From CAVVST01 sp963750995 (lineage in GTDB: Bacteria > Acidobacteriota > Vicinamibacteria > Vicinamibacterales > UBA2999), in the NCBI GenBank assembly GCA_963750995.1, contig CAVVST010000002.1, positions 1,240,001-1,304,000 of the forward strand: a stretch of 64,000 nucleotides of DNA, given 5' to 3'. Of the stretch, positions 43,106-52,854 are shown in pieces. Position 1 is the first letter of the stretch; each line of letters begins with the position of its first letter. The notes under the pieces were generated by a model. The model ran no database searches and was not told where the DNA came from. It worked only from the letters and a program-made list of their open reading frames with translations. The position numbers and the translations under genes were made by a program.

Positions 43106-44581
43106 ATGAGTAGCTACTACCTCGGCGAACGTCCGACCAACCACATTCCATTCGACGATCTGCAGACGATTCAGCACTTCATCGTCCCGAACTTCGCCAC
43201 CATGACGTGGGAGAAGATCGGACACGAGCAGGCACTGAAGAATTTCGCGCGGCTGCACGACGACACCGACTCGGTGTACGACGACATCATGCTCTACATT
43301 CATGTGCCGTACTGCCTGTCGATGTGCCACTACTGCAATTTCAACCGGTTTCAGTACCCGTTTCACCAGGAAGACTCGCTCGGCACCTACGTCGACTACC
43401 TGATCAAGGAACTCGATTACTACCTGCAGCTGCCCTACGTGCAGTCACGGCGGCTCACCGCCGTCTACTTCGGCGGCGGCAGTCCGTCGGTGCTCGGGCC
43501 GAAGCACGCACAGCGTCTCTTCGACCACCTCTCGAAAGTGATTCCCACCTGGAACACCATCGAGCGAACATTCACCGGCGAGCCGCGGACGCTGAAGAAT
43601 CCGGATCTCCTGCAGCTGCTCGTCGATTACGGATTCAACCGGGTGACGTTCGGCGTAGAGAGCTTCAACGAGGAGATCCGCAAGCAGATCGGGCGCTGGG
43701 ACAGCCTGCAGGACGTGGCCGCGGTCTTTTCCGGCCTCGAAAAGGCCGGATATAAGGGCGAGAAGGACATCGACCTGATGTTCGACCTGCCGGGCCAGAC
43801 GTTCAAAGGCTTCCAGCAGGAACTCGATCTGATGATGAGGGACTTCAAGCCGGACGAGCTCGATGCGTATGGAACCGTCTACCTGCCCTACCGCGCGCTC
43901 CACAAGCTGATCGTCCAGGAAAAGCGCCCGCAACCGGGCAACATGTGGCAGCTGCTGCACATGCGCGAGTATCTCTACGACTTCATGACCGCGCACGGCT
44001 ACAACAACACTATCGCCGAGACCTGGTCGAAAAACCCCGAGCGTACGCAGTACCAGACCGCGCACTGCGCGCGCCAGAACATCATCGGCGTCGGCACCGC
44101 CGCGCGGAGCAATCTCAAGGACATGGTCAGCATCAATCCGGAAAAAATCGAGACGTGGATGAAGAACATCGACGAACACGGCGTCTCGACCGAAACGCTG
44201 CAGAGCATCGGCCGCGAAGGCGTGCTCGAGCGGGTCATGGTCATGTTCCCGCGCTACAAGGAGCTGTCGAAAGCCTACCTCGCCGAGTTCAGCGACGCGT
44301 CCAACTTCGACAAGATGTGCAGCATCCTGGAGAAGCACGTCGCCGCCGGCGTGGTCGACGAACACGACGACCGCTACACCATCAACAAGCTGGGCGTCAT
44401 CTGGATTTGCAACCTGCAGACCGACTACATGCGGCCCAGCTTCAACATGCTCGGCAAGGTACTGATCAAGGTCTTGAGCGACAAGCCGAAGAACTTCGGG
44501 TGCGAGCAGCGGTTCAAGGTCAACCCGTTGACCCAGTTCATCGCCAACAACGTGGACCGGTATCCGAAGCTGATGAAATAG
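43106..44581 (+). CDS. HemN-like radical SAM enzyme
   Basis: 491 residues. IMLYIHVPYCLSMCHYCNFN holds the CxxxCxxC cluster with the extra downstream Cys pattern of HemN relatives. Then come AVYFGGGSPSVLGPKHAQRL, FNRVTFGVESFNEEIRKQIG, KDIDLMFDLPGQTFKGFQQE and NIIGVGTAARS. HemN proper is oxygen-independent coproporphyrinogen III dehydrogenase. Relatives (HutW/ChuW, HemW) do other chemistry, and placement beside AfsA argues for a dedicated biosynthetic role, not haem synthesis. GGGAG nine bases before the ATG supports the start. Anaerobic or low-oxygen radical chemistry is expected. Confidence 0.88.
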   Translation: MSSYYLGERPTNHIPFDDLQTIQHFIVPNFATMTWEKIGHEQALKNFARLHDDTDSVYDDIMLYIHVPYCLSMCHYCNFNRFQYPFHQEDSLGTYVDYLIKELDYYLQLPYVQSRRLTAVYFGGGSPSVLGPKHAQRLFDHLSKVIPTWNTIERTFTGEPRTLKNPDLLQLLVDYGFNRVTFGVESFNEEIRKQIGRWDSLQDVAAVFSGLEKAGYKGEKDIDLMFDLPGQTFKGFQQELDLMMRDFKPDELDAYGTVYLPYRALHKLIVQEKRPQPGNMWQLLHMREYLYDFMTAHGYNNTIAETWSKNPERTQYQTAHCARQNIIGVGTAARSNLKDMVSINPEKIETWMKNIDEHGVSTETLQSIGREGVLERVMVMFPRYKELSKAYLAEFSDASNFDKMCSILEKHVAAGVVDEHDDRYTINKLGVIWICNLQTDYMRPSFNMLGKVLIKVLSDKPKNFGCEQRFKVNPLTQFIANNVDRYPKLMK

Positions 44582-44594
44582 GGTGCAGGGCCCG

Positions 44595-44924
44595 ATGGCT
44601 CACAGCGACGCCCCGTTCAACACGATCGAGAACGCCCAGGAGTTCCTCGCGCTCCTGGGCACCACCATCGACCAGGCGCTGAGCGAGGTGCACGAGGAGC
44701 TGACCGCATGCGCGAGTCTTCAGCAACAGCGGCGGATGGATGCGTGGCGGGTCGTCCTCTATACGACGACCAAGCTGTCGTCGCACGTGGCGGCCAGCCG
44801 TCGCCTGCTGAACGACCTGCGCACGCTGCGCAACCTGCTGCACCGGAACGCCGGCGCCAGCGCGCGCGGCGAGGCAACCGCAATCTCACAGGAGGCCCGG
44901 GAGATGCAGGACGCGTGCCCCTGA
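44595..44924 (+). CDS. small helical protein, unknown (AfsA operon)
   Basis: 109 residues, mostly helical: NTIENAQEFLALLGTTIDQA, LSEVHEELTACASLQQQRRM and SSHVAASRRLLNDLRTLRNL. No signal or membrane segment. A GTG at 44583 is an alternative start. It overlaps the aldehyde dehydrogenase GTG by ten bases and follows the HemN-like gene by 13. No family recognised; could be a carrier, adaptor or regulatory subunit. Confidence 0.7.
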   Translation: MAHSDAPFNTIENAQEFLALLGTTIDQALSEVHEELTACASLQQQRRMDAWRVVLYTTTKLSSHVAASRRLLNDLRTLRNLLHRNAGASARGEATAISQEAREMQDACP

Positions 44925-46316
44925 GAGACCTGCTGGACGCGCAGCGGATCGCCTTCGCCGGCCGTCCGCCGGAATATGCGGAGCGTCTCGATGCGCTCCG
45001 CAGGCTCGAACGCGCGCTCCTGCAGCGCCAGGACGACATCGCCGCGGCGGTATCCAGCGACTTTGGCGGCAGGCCCGCCGAAGAGACGCACGCGCTCGAG
45101 CTCTTTCCGCTGCTGCTGGAAATCCGTCACGCCTGCCGGCACCTGAAACGCTGGATGGCGCCGCGCCGCGCGCCGGTCCCATGGCCGTTCTGGCCCGCGA
45201 AGGCCGCCTTTGTGCACCAGCCGCTCGGCGTCGTGGGCATCCTGTCCACGTGGAACTATCCGGTCTTTCTGAGCCTGGCTCCGCTGACGGGCGCGCTCGC
45301 CGCTGGTAATCATGTGCTGCTGAAACCGTCGGAGTTGGCGCCCGCGACGGCTGTGCTGCTCCAGGACATGCTGTCCGAGTTGTATCCGTCCACCTATGTC
45401 CGCGTGATCACCGGAGGCGCGGAGACCGCCGCCGAGCTGACACGGCTGCCGCTCGATCACCTGCTGTTCACCGGATCGGGACGCGTCGGCCGGCAGGTCA
45501 TGAAGGCCGCGAGCGAGAACCTGGTGCCTGTCACGCTGGAACTGGGCGGGAAAAGCCCTGCCCTCATCCATGCCGACTATCCGATCGAGAAGGCGGCGGC
45601 GAGAATTCTCACCAGCAAGCTGTTCAACGCCGGCCAGACCTGCGTGGCGCCGGACTACGTGCTGCTGCCGAAAGGACGGACCGACGAGTTCGTCGCCGCC
45701 GCGCAGCGCCTGATTGGACGGATGCACCCGACGCTCGACAACCCCGACTACACGCGCATCATCAACGTCAATCACTACCGGCGGCTGGCCGCGCTCGTTG
45801 ACGATGCGAGGCGACGGGGCGCGGACGTGATCGAGTGTAAACAGGCCGCGGATGTGTGCGACGAAGCGAACCGGGTGTTTCCGCCGACGCTGGTGTTGAA
45901 TGGCCGCGACGACATGGAGATCATGCGCGAGGAGATCTTCGGACCGGTGCTGCCGATCGTGGAGTACGACCGGATCGAAGACGCGGCTGCCTATGTCAAC
46001 GCGCGGCCGCACCCGCTGGCGCTGTACTACTTCGACGTTGACCGGAAGCGGGTGAACGCGATCGTCAAAAACGTGACCGCCGGCGGCGTAACGGTCAACG
46101 ACTGCATGTACCACGTCGGCCAGGCCGCCCTGCCGTTTGGCGGCGTGGGACCGAGCGGAATGGGCCGCTACCACGGCTTCGACGGCTTCCAGGCCTTCTC
46201 CAACAAGAAGGGCGTGTACTTCCAGCCACGCCTGGGCGCCGCTCGGCCTGCTGCGGCCTCCCTACAACGCAACCACCCGGCGGGCGATTGCGTTTCTTCT
46301 TCGCTTCGGCTGCTAG
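44915..46316 (+). CDS. aldehyde dehydrogenase, coniferyl-aldehyde-dehydrogenase-like (late frameshift)
   Basis: About 467 residues. NAD(P)-dependent oxidation of an aldehyde to an acid. Visible: GVVGILSTWNYPVFLSLAPL, LLKPSELAPATAVLL, LLFTGSGRVGRQVM, VTLELGGKSPALI (catalytic Glu) and NAGQTCVAPDYVLL (catalytic Cys), with EEIFGPVLPIVEYD and PFGGVGPSGMGRYHG. A shift near 46240 puts the usual end RPPYNATTRRAIAFLLRF in another frame, ending at TAG 46316; the unshifted frame runs to 46333 with unrelated sequence. Start GTG 44915 overlaps the small gene. Last gene of the AfsA operon. Confidence 0.88.
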
Positions 46317-46333
46317 CGAGTTCCACGAATTGA

Positions 46334-46617
46334 GGTCCGGCTGAAGCCGGACACTACGCAGGAACACTTCGGGACGTCGTGGCCGTCGTGCCGCCGTGGT
46401 TTGAAGTCGGTCGTACGTGGTGTCCGCCTTCAGGCGGACCCGAAGCAGTTTCCCAAAGTGAGGGTCCGGCTAAAGCCGGACACTACGCAGGAACACTTCG
46501 GGACGTCGTGGCCGTCGTGCCGTCGTGGTTTGGAGTTGTCGTTCGTGGTGTCCGCCTTCAGGCGGACCCGAAACAGTTTCCTAAAGTGAGGGTCCGGATA
46601 AAGCCGGACACTACTAG
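46334..46617. repeat. tandem 128/129-bp repeat of REP hairpins and CGTCGTG sequence
   Basis: Unit 1 starts with type B (46335), then GCAGGAACACTTCGGGACGT, a CGTCGTG stretch, type A (GTGTCCGCCTTCAGGCGGAC), a spacer CAGTTTCCCAAAGTGAGG, and again type B at 46463 (129 bp on) and 46591 (128 bp on). Two full units plus a third B, differing at a few bases. The last B runs into the TAG stop of the 46614-48043 gene. Nothing else lies in the 297-bp gap. Confidence 0.85.
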
Positions 46618-48043
46618 TGATCCCCCCACATTTCCTCGTGCGCGGCCTGGCGGTGATAGAGGTCGCCGTCGAAGTACTTGTCGTAGAACTCCAGCTCCAG
46701 GTGCGAGAACTGCAGCCACACGCCCGGCAGGTGGAACGCATTGGAGTGCGCCGGGAACCGGCCGTAGGTGTCGTAGATGTAGTTGCAGATTTCCTTGGTG
46801 TACTCCACCGCCTCCGGCTTGGGGCGTTGGTTCGCCATCTTCAGGAAAGCGTCGCCGTATTCGCCCTTCTTGTAGGCGCGATCGAAGATGGCGTTGTCGC
46901 CGTAGGTGCCCGCCGGTCCGTACTTCTCTTCGATGACCTGGTCGACCGCCGCGTCCATCGACTTGACATAGGGCGGCGTCAGCGACTCCAGCACCCCGTC
47001 AATGCCGATCGGATTGTCCAGCGTCGTCGGCAGCGGCGGCCAGCGCCGCCACTTCTTCGGCTTCTGCATCCGGAACTCGATGCCGAACTTGCCCTTGGCG
47101 GGATCGCGCTCGAACACGTAGGGAGAGCCGACCGCCGCGTGGATCCATCCGCCGAGTCCCATCGCCTGCGCGATGAGCATCAGGTTCTGCAGCTGGAAGA
47201 ACGTCTCGTAGTCGGTTCGCAGCGTGCTGGCAAAGCCGAGCGGCGCCGGGTACTCGGTGTTGAGCCACTTCCCTCGTCGCCCGCCGGGCGCCGCCGATGA
47301 TCTGATACGAGATGTTCGGCACGAGGCCGACCAGGCTGGCGAACCACGCGCCCCAGTCGAGCAGGCGTCCTGCGGACGGAATCGCTGCCAGTCGTCGATG
47401 AACAGCGGCCGCTGGCCGTCCTCCTCCGACAGCAGGCTGATGATCACGTTGATCATCTGCCGCGTGAGATCGACGATCGGCAGCAGGATCGTCGTGCCGG
47501 GACGGTTCGAGAGCTGCCGGTTCCAGATGAAGTAGTAAGGCCAGTGGCGCGGGAAATCGAGCCGCTCCTTGTACAGCCGGTGCTTGAGGCTCGCGGCGGC
47601 GGCGAGCCAGTCCGCTCTCGGTCCAGTCCTCCCAGCGCGGCGGCAGCTTGCTCAACAGCGCCAGCGCGTCCTGGTTGCGCGCGTGCTTGATCAGCCAGGT
47701 GCCCTCGTCGTTGATCAGGAAGAACGACACCGCATGCGCGTTGTCGATGCTGCTGGCGGACCGCGCGAGCACGTTGATGAGCGGCGCCGAGAACCGGTCG
47801 CTGCCGTCCTGGTTCTTGGCGGGCACGTCGTGCATCGTGACCTTGCCGGTCAGCCCGGTCGAGACGACGAGCACGGCCTCCTCGAGCGGCGTGAGCGGCG
47901 CCGGCTTGTTCGGGCTGGTGTAGCTGATCGGCCCGGACGACGATCGACGTGCCGCGCGCCACCCGCCGGGTGCGCCGGTCGAGGATCGCGGACATCAGCG
48001 GATAGGTGAACAGCTCGCGCAGTCCCTTGTGGGATGGGGGCAT
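46614..48043 (-). CDS. unknown protein, possibly nitroreductase-fold (frameshifted)
   Basis: About 476 residues over four shifts (near 47937, 47615, 47372 and 47283). Blocks: MPPSHKGLRELFTYPLMSAI, APLTPLEEAVLVVSTGLTG, AHAVSFFLINDEGTWLIKHA, WPYYFIWNRQLSNRPGTTIL, LQNLMLIAQAMGLGGWIHAA and GRFPAHSNAFHLPGVWLQFS. APLTPLEEAVLV and the LMLIAQAMGLGGWI helix recall nitroreductase-fold FMN proteins; this is only a resemblance. GAGGAGG six bases before ATG 48043 supports the start. It is last in the minus-strand operon after a GMC oxidoreductase (14-bp gap). The TAG stop touches a REP element. Confidence 0.7.
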
Positions 48044-48057
48044 GATGGCCTCCTCGG

Positions 48058-49645
48058 TTACGAGACGTGAGCGGCGATGCGCTCGGCGAGCGCCGCAATC
48101 GTGTGTGAAGGATTCCGGACCGTCGGCGTCGGCACGATCGCGCCGTCGGCGACGATCAGGTTCCGGTACCCGTTGACGCGACCGAGGTGATCGACGACGC
48201 CGGCGCCGGGGGACGCGCCCATCGAGCAGCCGCCGAGCGGGTGCAGCGTCAGCAGGCTCTTGAGCAGGCTCCAGGTCGGGAGCGACGCGCGCGCGGCCGC
48301 CGGTCGCCTCGGTCAGGTTCTGATGCATCGCCTGCATGGCGTTGAGCACGCCTTCGGAGTGCTCGACCTCCCACTTCAGGTTCAGCGTTCGCTTCCACGG
48401 CATGAACCATCGTCTCTTGAGGAGCAGTTCGTCCGTCCGCCGCGTCCTTGCCGGCGCCCAGCCAGAGCATCAGGTCGCGGAGCGGCGTGTCGTCGCGCAG
48501 GTGCGCTTCGAACTCCTTGAGCAGATGCCGGCCGAACCGCGTCCTCGCGCCGGTTGTCGAGGTAGCCTTGAGCACGTTGAGCAGCAGGTTCGGAAACCCG
48601 TCGTCCTCGACGACGAAGCGCTCGTCTCTGAAGCTGCCGTCGGTGAAATCCAGCATGCTGGCAATGGTCGGCCCGGTGGACTGCCTGACCCGGTCCTCTT
48701 CCGAGTAGGTGGCCATCGAGATGAAGTTGGCGTTGGCGCTCCAGCGCTTGCCGAGCATGCGGGCTGAGCGAGCGGAAGCGTCCGGTACTGATCGCGGCAG
48801 CGCAGCAGGAGTTCCGTCGTGCCCAGGCTGCCGGCGGCGAGGACCACGCGCTCGGCCGTCTCCTCGCCGCGAATCACCCGCCCTTCTCGAGGCGATCGAA
48901 GACGACGCGGTACTTGCCGCCCGGCGGCTCGATGAAGCGAACGAGATGCAGCGGACGCACCTCGGCGCCGCGCTGCTCGGCGCGCGGAATGTAGTTGACG
49001 TCCAGGCTGTTCTTCGCCCGCACGTCGCAGCCGATGTCGCAGTTGCCCAGATGGATGCACGTCCCCTGGCGCTGGCCGTGCGCGTTCGTGAACTGCCGCG
49101 AGTGCTTCGGATTGAACGGGTCTTCGAGCTGATAGTTCCAGTCCTCGGAGAAGCTGACGGCCAGCGGGGCCTTCGAGAAACGATCCTCGTAGCCCAGGTT
49201 GCGCGCGGCCTCGCGGGCGAGCACGAAGCGCTGGGTCAGCTGGCCATCGGGAATGACCTGGAGGTCCATCTCCCGGGCGACCGTGTCGTAGTAGCGGCTT
49301 CAGCTCGGCGTAGGTGATCTCCGGCGGCCAGCCGTGGGTGAAGACCTCGGGACTCGCCTCGACGGCCACGCTGCTGTAGGTCAGCGAGCCGCCGCCGACG
49401 CCGGCGGCCTGCGCCACGGTCATGCCGCCGGAAGAAGCGCATGTCCATCCAGCCGTTGTGACGGGCAGGCTGGTCGTGGCTGAAGATCCAGGCGTCGCCG
49501 GGCTTGCCTCGGGTACTCGATCGACTTCCCACCGGCGGCCGCGCTCGAGCACGAGCACGCGCATGCCCTTCTCGGCGAGCCGGCGCGCCGTGATCGCGCC
49601 GCCAAAGCCGCTGCCGATCACGATGACGTCGAAGGGTGTGGGCAT
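48058..49645 (-). CDS. GMC oxidoreductase, cholesterol-oxidase-like (multiply frameshifted)
   Basis: About 525 residues read over roughly eight shifts. FDVIVIGSGFGGAITARRLA (FAD Rossmann), GVGGGSLTYSSVAVEASPEV, MDLQVIPDGQLTQRFVLARE, GTCIHLGNCDIGCDVRAKNS with LDVNYIPRAEQRGAEV, VVLAAGSLGTTELLL and, at the end, TLHPLGGCSMG and NPSHTIAALAERIAAHVS. The GNCxxGCxxxAKNxLDxNYL pattern and the HPLGGCSMG active-site loop belong to the cholesterol oxidase branch. Substrate could be a sterol, hopanoid or other lipid alcohol. Second-last gene of the operon that starts with an Old Yellow Enzyme. Confidence 0.8.
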
Positions 49646-49673
49646 GCCGGCGGCTCGAATCGATCGTCCGTCG

Positions 49674-50769
49674 TCAGCGACGCACGCGCTCTTCGTTGAC
49701 GCGAACGTAGGTGGACGGATCGTTGCGGTCGTCGCGCCAGCCGGGGTGGTGGAACTGGATGACGTGGTCGGCGTTGTAGGAGGCAATCGCCTCGGTGAAT
49801 CGCAACTTGCCGATGCGCTGCCAGTCCGACGACCGTCACGGTCGACAACCCCTGTGGACCGGTTCTTGCGGCCGTTGCTCGACACCGAGATGTCGAACTC
49901 CATGGCGCCGGTCGGCCGTCGAGTCGCCCGGCTTGAACAGGTGGCCGTAGATCTCGTCGCGGAAATCGAGGCGCCGGCCTTCGATCTCGGCGCTGGCCCG
50001 GCGCCATCTTGAACAGCATGTGCTCGGGCGCGTTGGTCGGACTCGTTCGGAGCCTTGCCGAGCTCGGCAACCTCGTAGTTCTGGCGGCTGTCTCCGACCT
50101 TGTCGAGCTGCTGAAAGATTGGGCCGGCGCGCAGCATGATCAGGAAGTAGATCCCGCGCCGGTAGGCGTGCACGCTCGGCGCGTTCACGAGCTCGGCGTC
50201 GTTCATGTAGTCGGTGCGCATGCCGCCGAGATCTTCCTGGACGATCACGCTCGCCGGAATCAGCGGCGTCGCGTGTTCGGGATCCGTCGTCGGGTAGATC
50301 TTCATGCCGAGGCTGATCGAGCGGCGCTGCCCGCGCTTGGTCTCGTTGCCGTCCGACGAGAACCGGCCGATCGTCAGCCCCTTCGAGCCCTTCCTGAAGT
50401 AGCCGGTATAGGGGTTGTCCGCGGTGATCTCCCACGTGCCGAGCACGCAGATGCCGTTCGGCGCGATGATCCGCCGCCATCCCTTGCCGTCGGGGCCCCA
50501 GCGAAGATCGGCCTTCGAGTCCATCGCACGGGCCGACGCCTGCCTGAATTTGTTCTCGGCCGAAGAGCAGGCCGCGCCAGGCGTTGCGGATCGTCGACTT
50601 GAACATCGGCAGCGGCCCCGGCTCCTGGCCGCTGGCGCCGCCACGATATGGATTCTGCGTACAGCGCCTTCCGCACATCCGCGTACCGGGACCCGCGATA
50701 CGAGCGGTCCTCGGCCGTCATCTCCTGCGGGCCGTGCAGCGCGACCAGATCGAAGTCCCACTGCTTCAT
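49674..50769 (-). CDS. unknown protein, possible catalase-like fold (frameshifted)
   Basis: About 365 residues over about six shifts. Start MKQWDFDLVALHGPQEMTAE. The core reads GWRRIIAPNGICVLGTWEIT, NPYTGYFRKGSKGLTIGRFS, ETKRGQRRSISLGMKIYPTT and VIVQEDLGGMRTDYMNDAEL, ending DWQRIGKLRFTEAIASYNAD, IQFHHPGWRDDRNDPSTY. The order xGxCxxGxW, YFrkGS, xxRxS, TxRGxxRsxxxxxKxYPTTDP resembles the front of catalase-fold haem proteins, but the distal His position reads Pro-Asn, so I treat this as a loose resemblance. ATGA overlap with the SRPBCC gene (50766-50769). Family not recognised. Confidence 0.65.
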
Positions 50770-51272
50770 CGCGAGACCCTCGCCACTTCTTTTTCCGCGC
50801 GCGCCTTGATCTCTTTCATCGCCGCGCTCATGTAGCGATTCCAGAGAATCTTGATGACCGGAATGAGGATCGGCATGGCGAGCGCGGACCTGCCCTCGGC
50901 GGTGTACGTCCACTTGGCCTTGGTGCCAGAGCCCTCATCCGTAAACCACCACTGTCCGTTGGCTTCCTGCACCAGCCGGCCAATCATGCGGCTCGAGAAC
51001 TCCGTCAGGCGGTAGGCGAAATAATCGGGCGCCGTCGCCACCTTCACGGTTTCTCGACACGTCGTCTCGTCCGACAGATGGACGATGCGGGTAGACCCGG
51101 ATACGTCCCAGGGGCCGGTCGTACCCGTCGTGCGAGTGACGCCAGGAAGCCCGGCCTCGTCACGCAGGACCGTCTCGAGCTGGTTGTAGAACACGCCCGG
51201 AATGAGCCATGCGTAGAGCGCTTTTCTCGGTGCGTTGATCGTGGAGGTGACAGTCGTGGAAACGCTAGGCAT
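50766..51272 (-). CDS. SRPBCC (START-like) ligand-binding protein
   Basis: 168 residues. VTSTINAPRKALYAWLIPGV at the start is the usual opening strand and helix of polyketide-cyclase/Bet v1-like folds. Then come GSTRIVHLSDETTCRETVKV, QWWFTDEGSGTKAKWTYTAE and a long C-terminal helix ILWNRYMSAAMKEIKARAEK. The fold makes a hydrophobic pocket for lipids, sterols or polyketides. An AGGTGG lies upstream of ATG 51272; a GTG at 51284 is an alternative. Coupled to the next gene by ATGA. In this operon it may carry the lipid substrate. Confidence 0.78.
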   Translation of the reverse strand: MPSVSTTVTSTINAPRKALYAWLIPGVFYNQLETVLRDEAGLPGVTRTTGTTGPWDVSGSTRIVHLSDETTCRETVKVATAPDYFAYRLTEFSSRMIGRLVQEANGQWWFTDEGSGTKAKWTYTAEGRSALAMPILIPVIKILWNRYMSAAMKEIKARAEKEVARVSR

Positions 51273-51388
51273 TCTCGGTTCCACCTTTGGGTGTGATGGT
51301 GTCGGGGGTGGCGCGGGGGCGCCACATCATAAGAGCAAAACGCTCCAGCGAACAACCGCCGGAGCGCCGACCTCCGGGCAAGCAACGT

Positions 51389-52771
51389 TCAGACAGAACC
51401 GGGGACGCCAACGGCTGATTCCTTGTACACGCGGTACGCTTCGTCAAACATCTGCTCTCGACTCTCGAACCGCGCCTCTTCCCAGCAGGCCAGCGGCTGC
51501 AGCAGCGCATTGACCAGGCACTTGTTGCAGTAGGTGCAGGGCCTTGCCGGCGCATTCTGCCCTTCGGCGAAATAGTGGACCAGGTCCTTGTTCGCCAGCA
51601 GGCCGCGCGCGATCGAGACGACATCGCAGTGGCCCGCCTGCAGCGCCTCGCGGATCCGGCTGGCGGTCTGCCAGCCGCCGACGCATATGACCGGCAGGCC
51701 TGACGCGGCCTTGATCTTCGCGGCATCCGACTGGTTCATCCCCTCGATCTTCTCGGGCAGCAGCCGTCCCCGGCGCTTGAATGGCATCCGCCTTCCCCAG
51801 TTCCATTCGAAAATGCGTCGAAACGGGGCGAACTGCATCAGGAAGAACGTGGTGGGGGTGCGCGTCCCTTCGTAGAACATCGCCGCCATCGACGGCCTGG
51901 ATTCATCGACGGGGAGTAATCCGGCCGGCACCAGCGGGTGGGGAAACGAGTCGCCCTGCGACAGGTGGATGGCGTCGAGCCCCGCCTCCGCCAGCCAGCG
52001 CGACAACTGCATCGTGTCGTCGATCGTGTTTCCGACCGTTCGGTTCAGCGGATTGGCCGAGAATGCGTTGTGCTCGTCCCTGCCACTCAGCTTCATCGAC
52101 ACGAAAAAATCGCGCCCGACTTCGGCGCGCACCGCCCGCAGGACCTCCAGCAGGATTCGGGTACGCGTCTTGAGGTCGCCGCTGTACTCGTCGGTCCGGT
52201 CGTTGATGGCGCCCGACAGGAACTGATGCAGGAGGTAGCCGTTGCACGCGACGATCTCGATGCCATCCGCGCCCGCCTCACGCGCGCGCCGTGCGGCGTG
52301 GGCATAGTCCTGCACCAGAGTCTGGATCTCGGCGATGGTCATCCGCCGACAACGCAGGCCGTAGAGCAAGTCGGGTTTGTCGGTGGCGCTCATCGCCAGC
52401 ACGTCGACGAATTCCTTCCGCGGAAGGTCACGTTGCCGGCCGGAGAAGTGCAGCTGAATGATGTAACGGCAATCGTATTTGTGTATTTCCGCGACCAGCG
52501 TCCGCCACGAGGGAATCGTCCGGTCGTGATCGATGCTCGCGTAACCCGGCACGGCGATCCCGTCGGTCCGGATGCCCGCATTGGAAGAAATAATTGCGGC
52601 GACACCGCCCCGCGCGAACCGCCGATCCCAGGCGATCCGCGCGTCGGACATCGAGCCGTCGTAGTAATCGACCCGTCCACCCAGGCTGGAGCGGACCACC
52701 CTGTTCTTCAGCGTCAGCCCGTTGATGGTCAGCGGCTGAAAGATCGGATCGCTCATTGGCGTTGTCACCAT
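51389..52771 (-). CDS. NADH:flavin oxidoreductase, Old Yellow Enzyme family (paralogue 2)
   Basis: 460 residues. FQPLTINGLTLKNRVVRSSL, IIQLHFSGRQRDLPR, YAHAARRAREAGADGIEIVA followed by CNGYLLHQFLSG, NDRTDEYSG, VGGWQTASRIREAL and CDVVSIARGLL. The C-terminal part has RPCTYCNKCLVNALLQPLAC, paralleling the Cys cluster of the 34160 paralogue. In the usual HGAN active-site motif the His is replaced: here IVACNGY reads Cys-Asn where the paralogue reads His-Gly-Ala-Asn, which may change hydride or substrate handling. Start could also be ATG 52756. First gene of the redox operon; 116 bp precede the SRPBCC gene. Confidence 0.88.
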   Translation of the reverse strand: MVTTPMSDPIFQPLTINGLTLKNRVVRSSLGGRVDYYDGSMSDARIAWDRRFARGGVAAIISSNAGIRTDGIAVPGYASIDHDRTIPSWRTLVAEIHKYDCRYIIQLHFSGRQRDLPRKEFVDVLAMSATDKPDLLYGLRCRRMTIAEIQTLVQDYAHAARRAREAGADGIEIVACNGYLLHQFLSGAINDRTDEYSGDLKTRTRILLEVLRAVRAEVGRDFFVSMKLSGRDEHNAFSANPLNRTVGNTIDDTMQLSRWLAEAGLDAIHLSQGDSFPHPLVPAGLLPVDESRPSMAAMFYEGTRTPTTFFLMQFAPFRRIFEWNWGRRMPFKRRGRLLPEKIEGMNQSDAAKIKAASGLPVICVGGWQTASRIREALQAGHCDVVSIARGLLANKDLVHYFAEGQNAPARPCTYCNKCLVNALLQPLACWEEARFESREQMFDEAYRVYKESAVGVPGSV

Positions 52772-52854
52772 CCGGTCGAATATACAGGCGATCCGTCGCT
52801 TGGCGACCGCCGGCTGCGCCGATATGTTCCGGGCGCGTGAGTTCTGTCGTCGTG

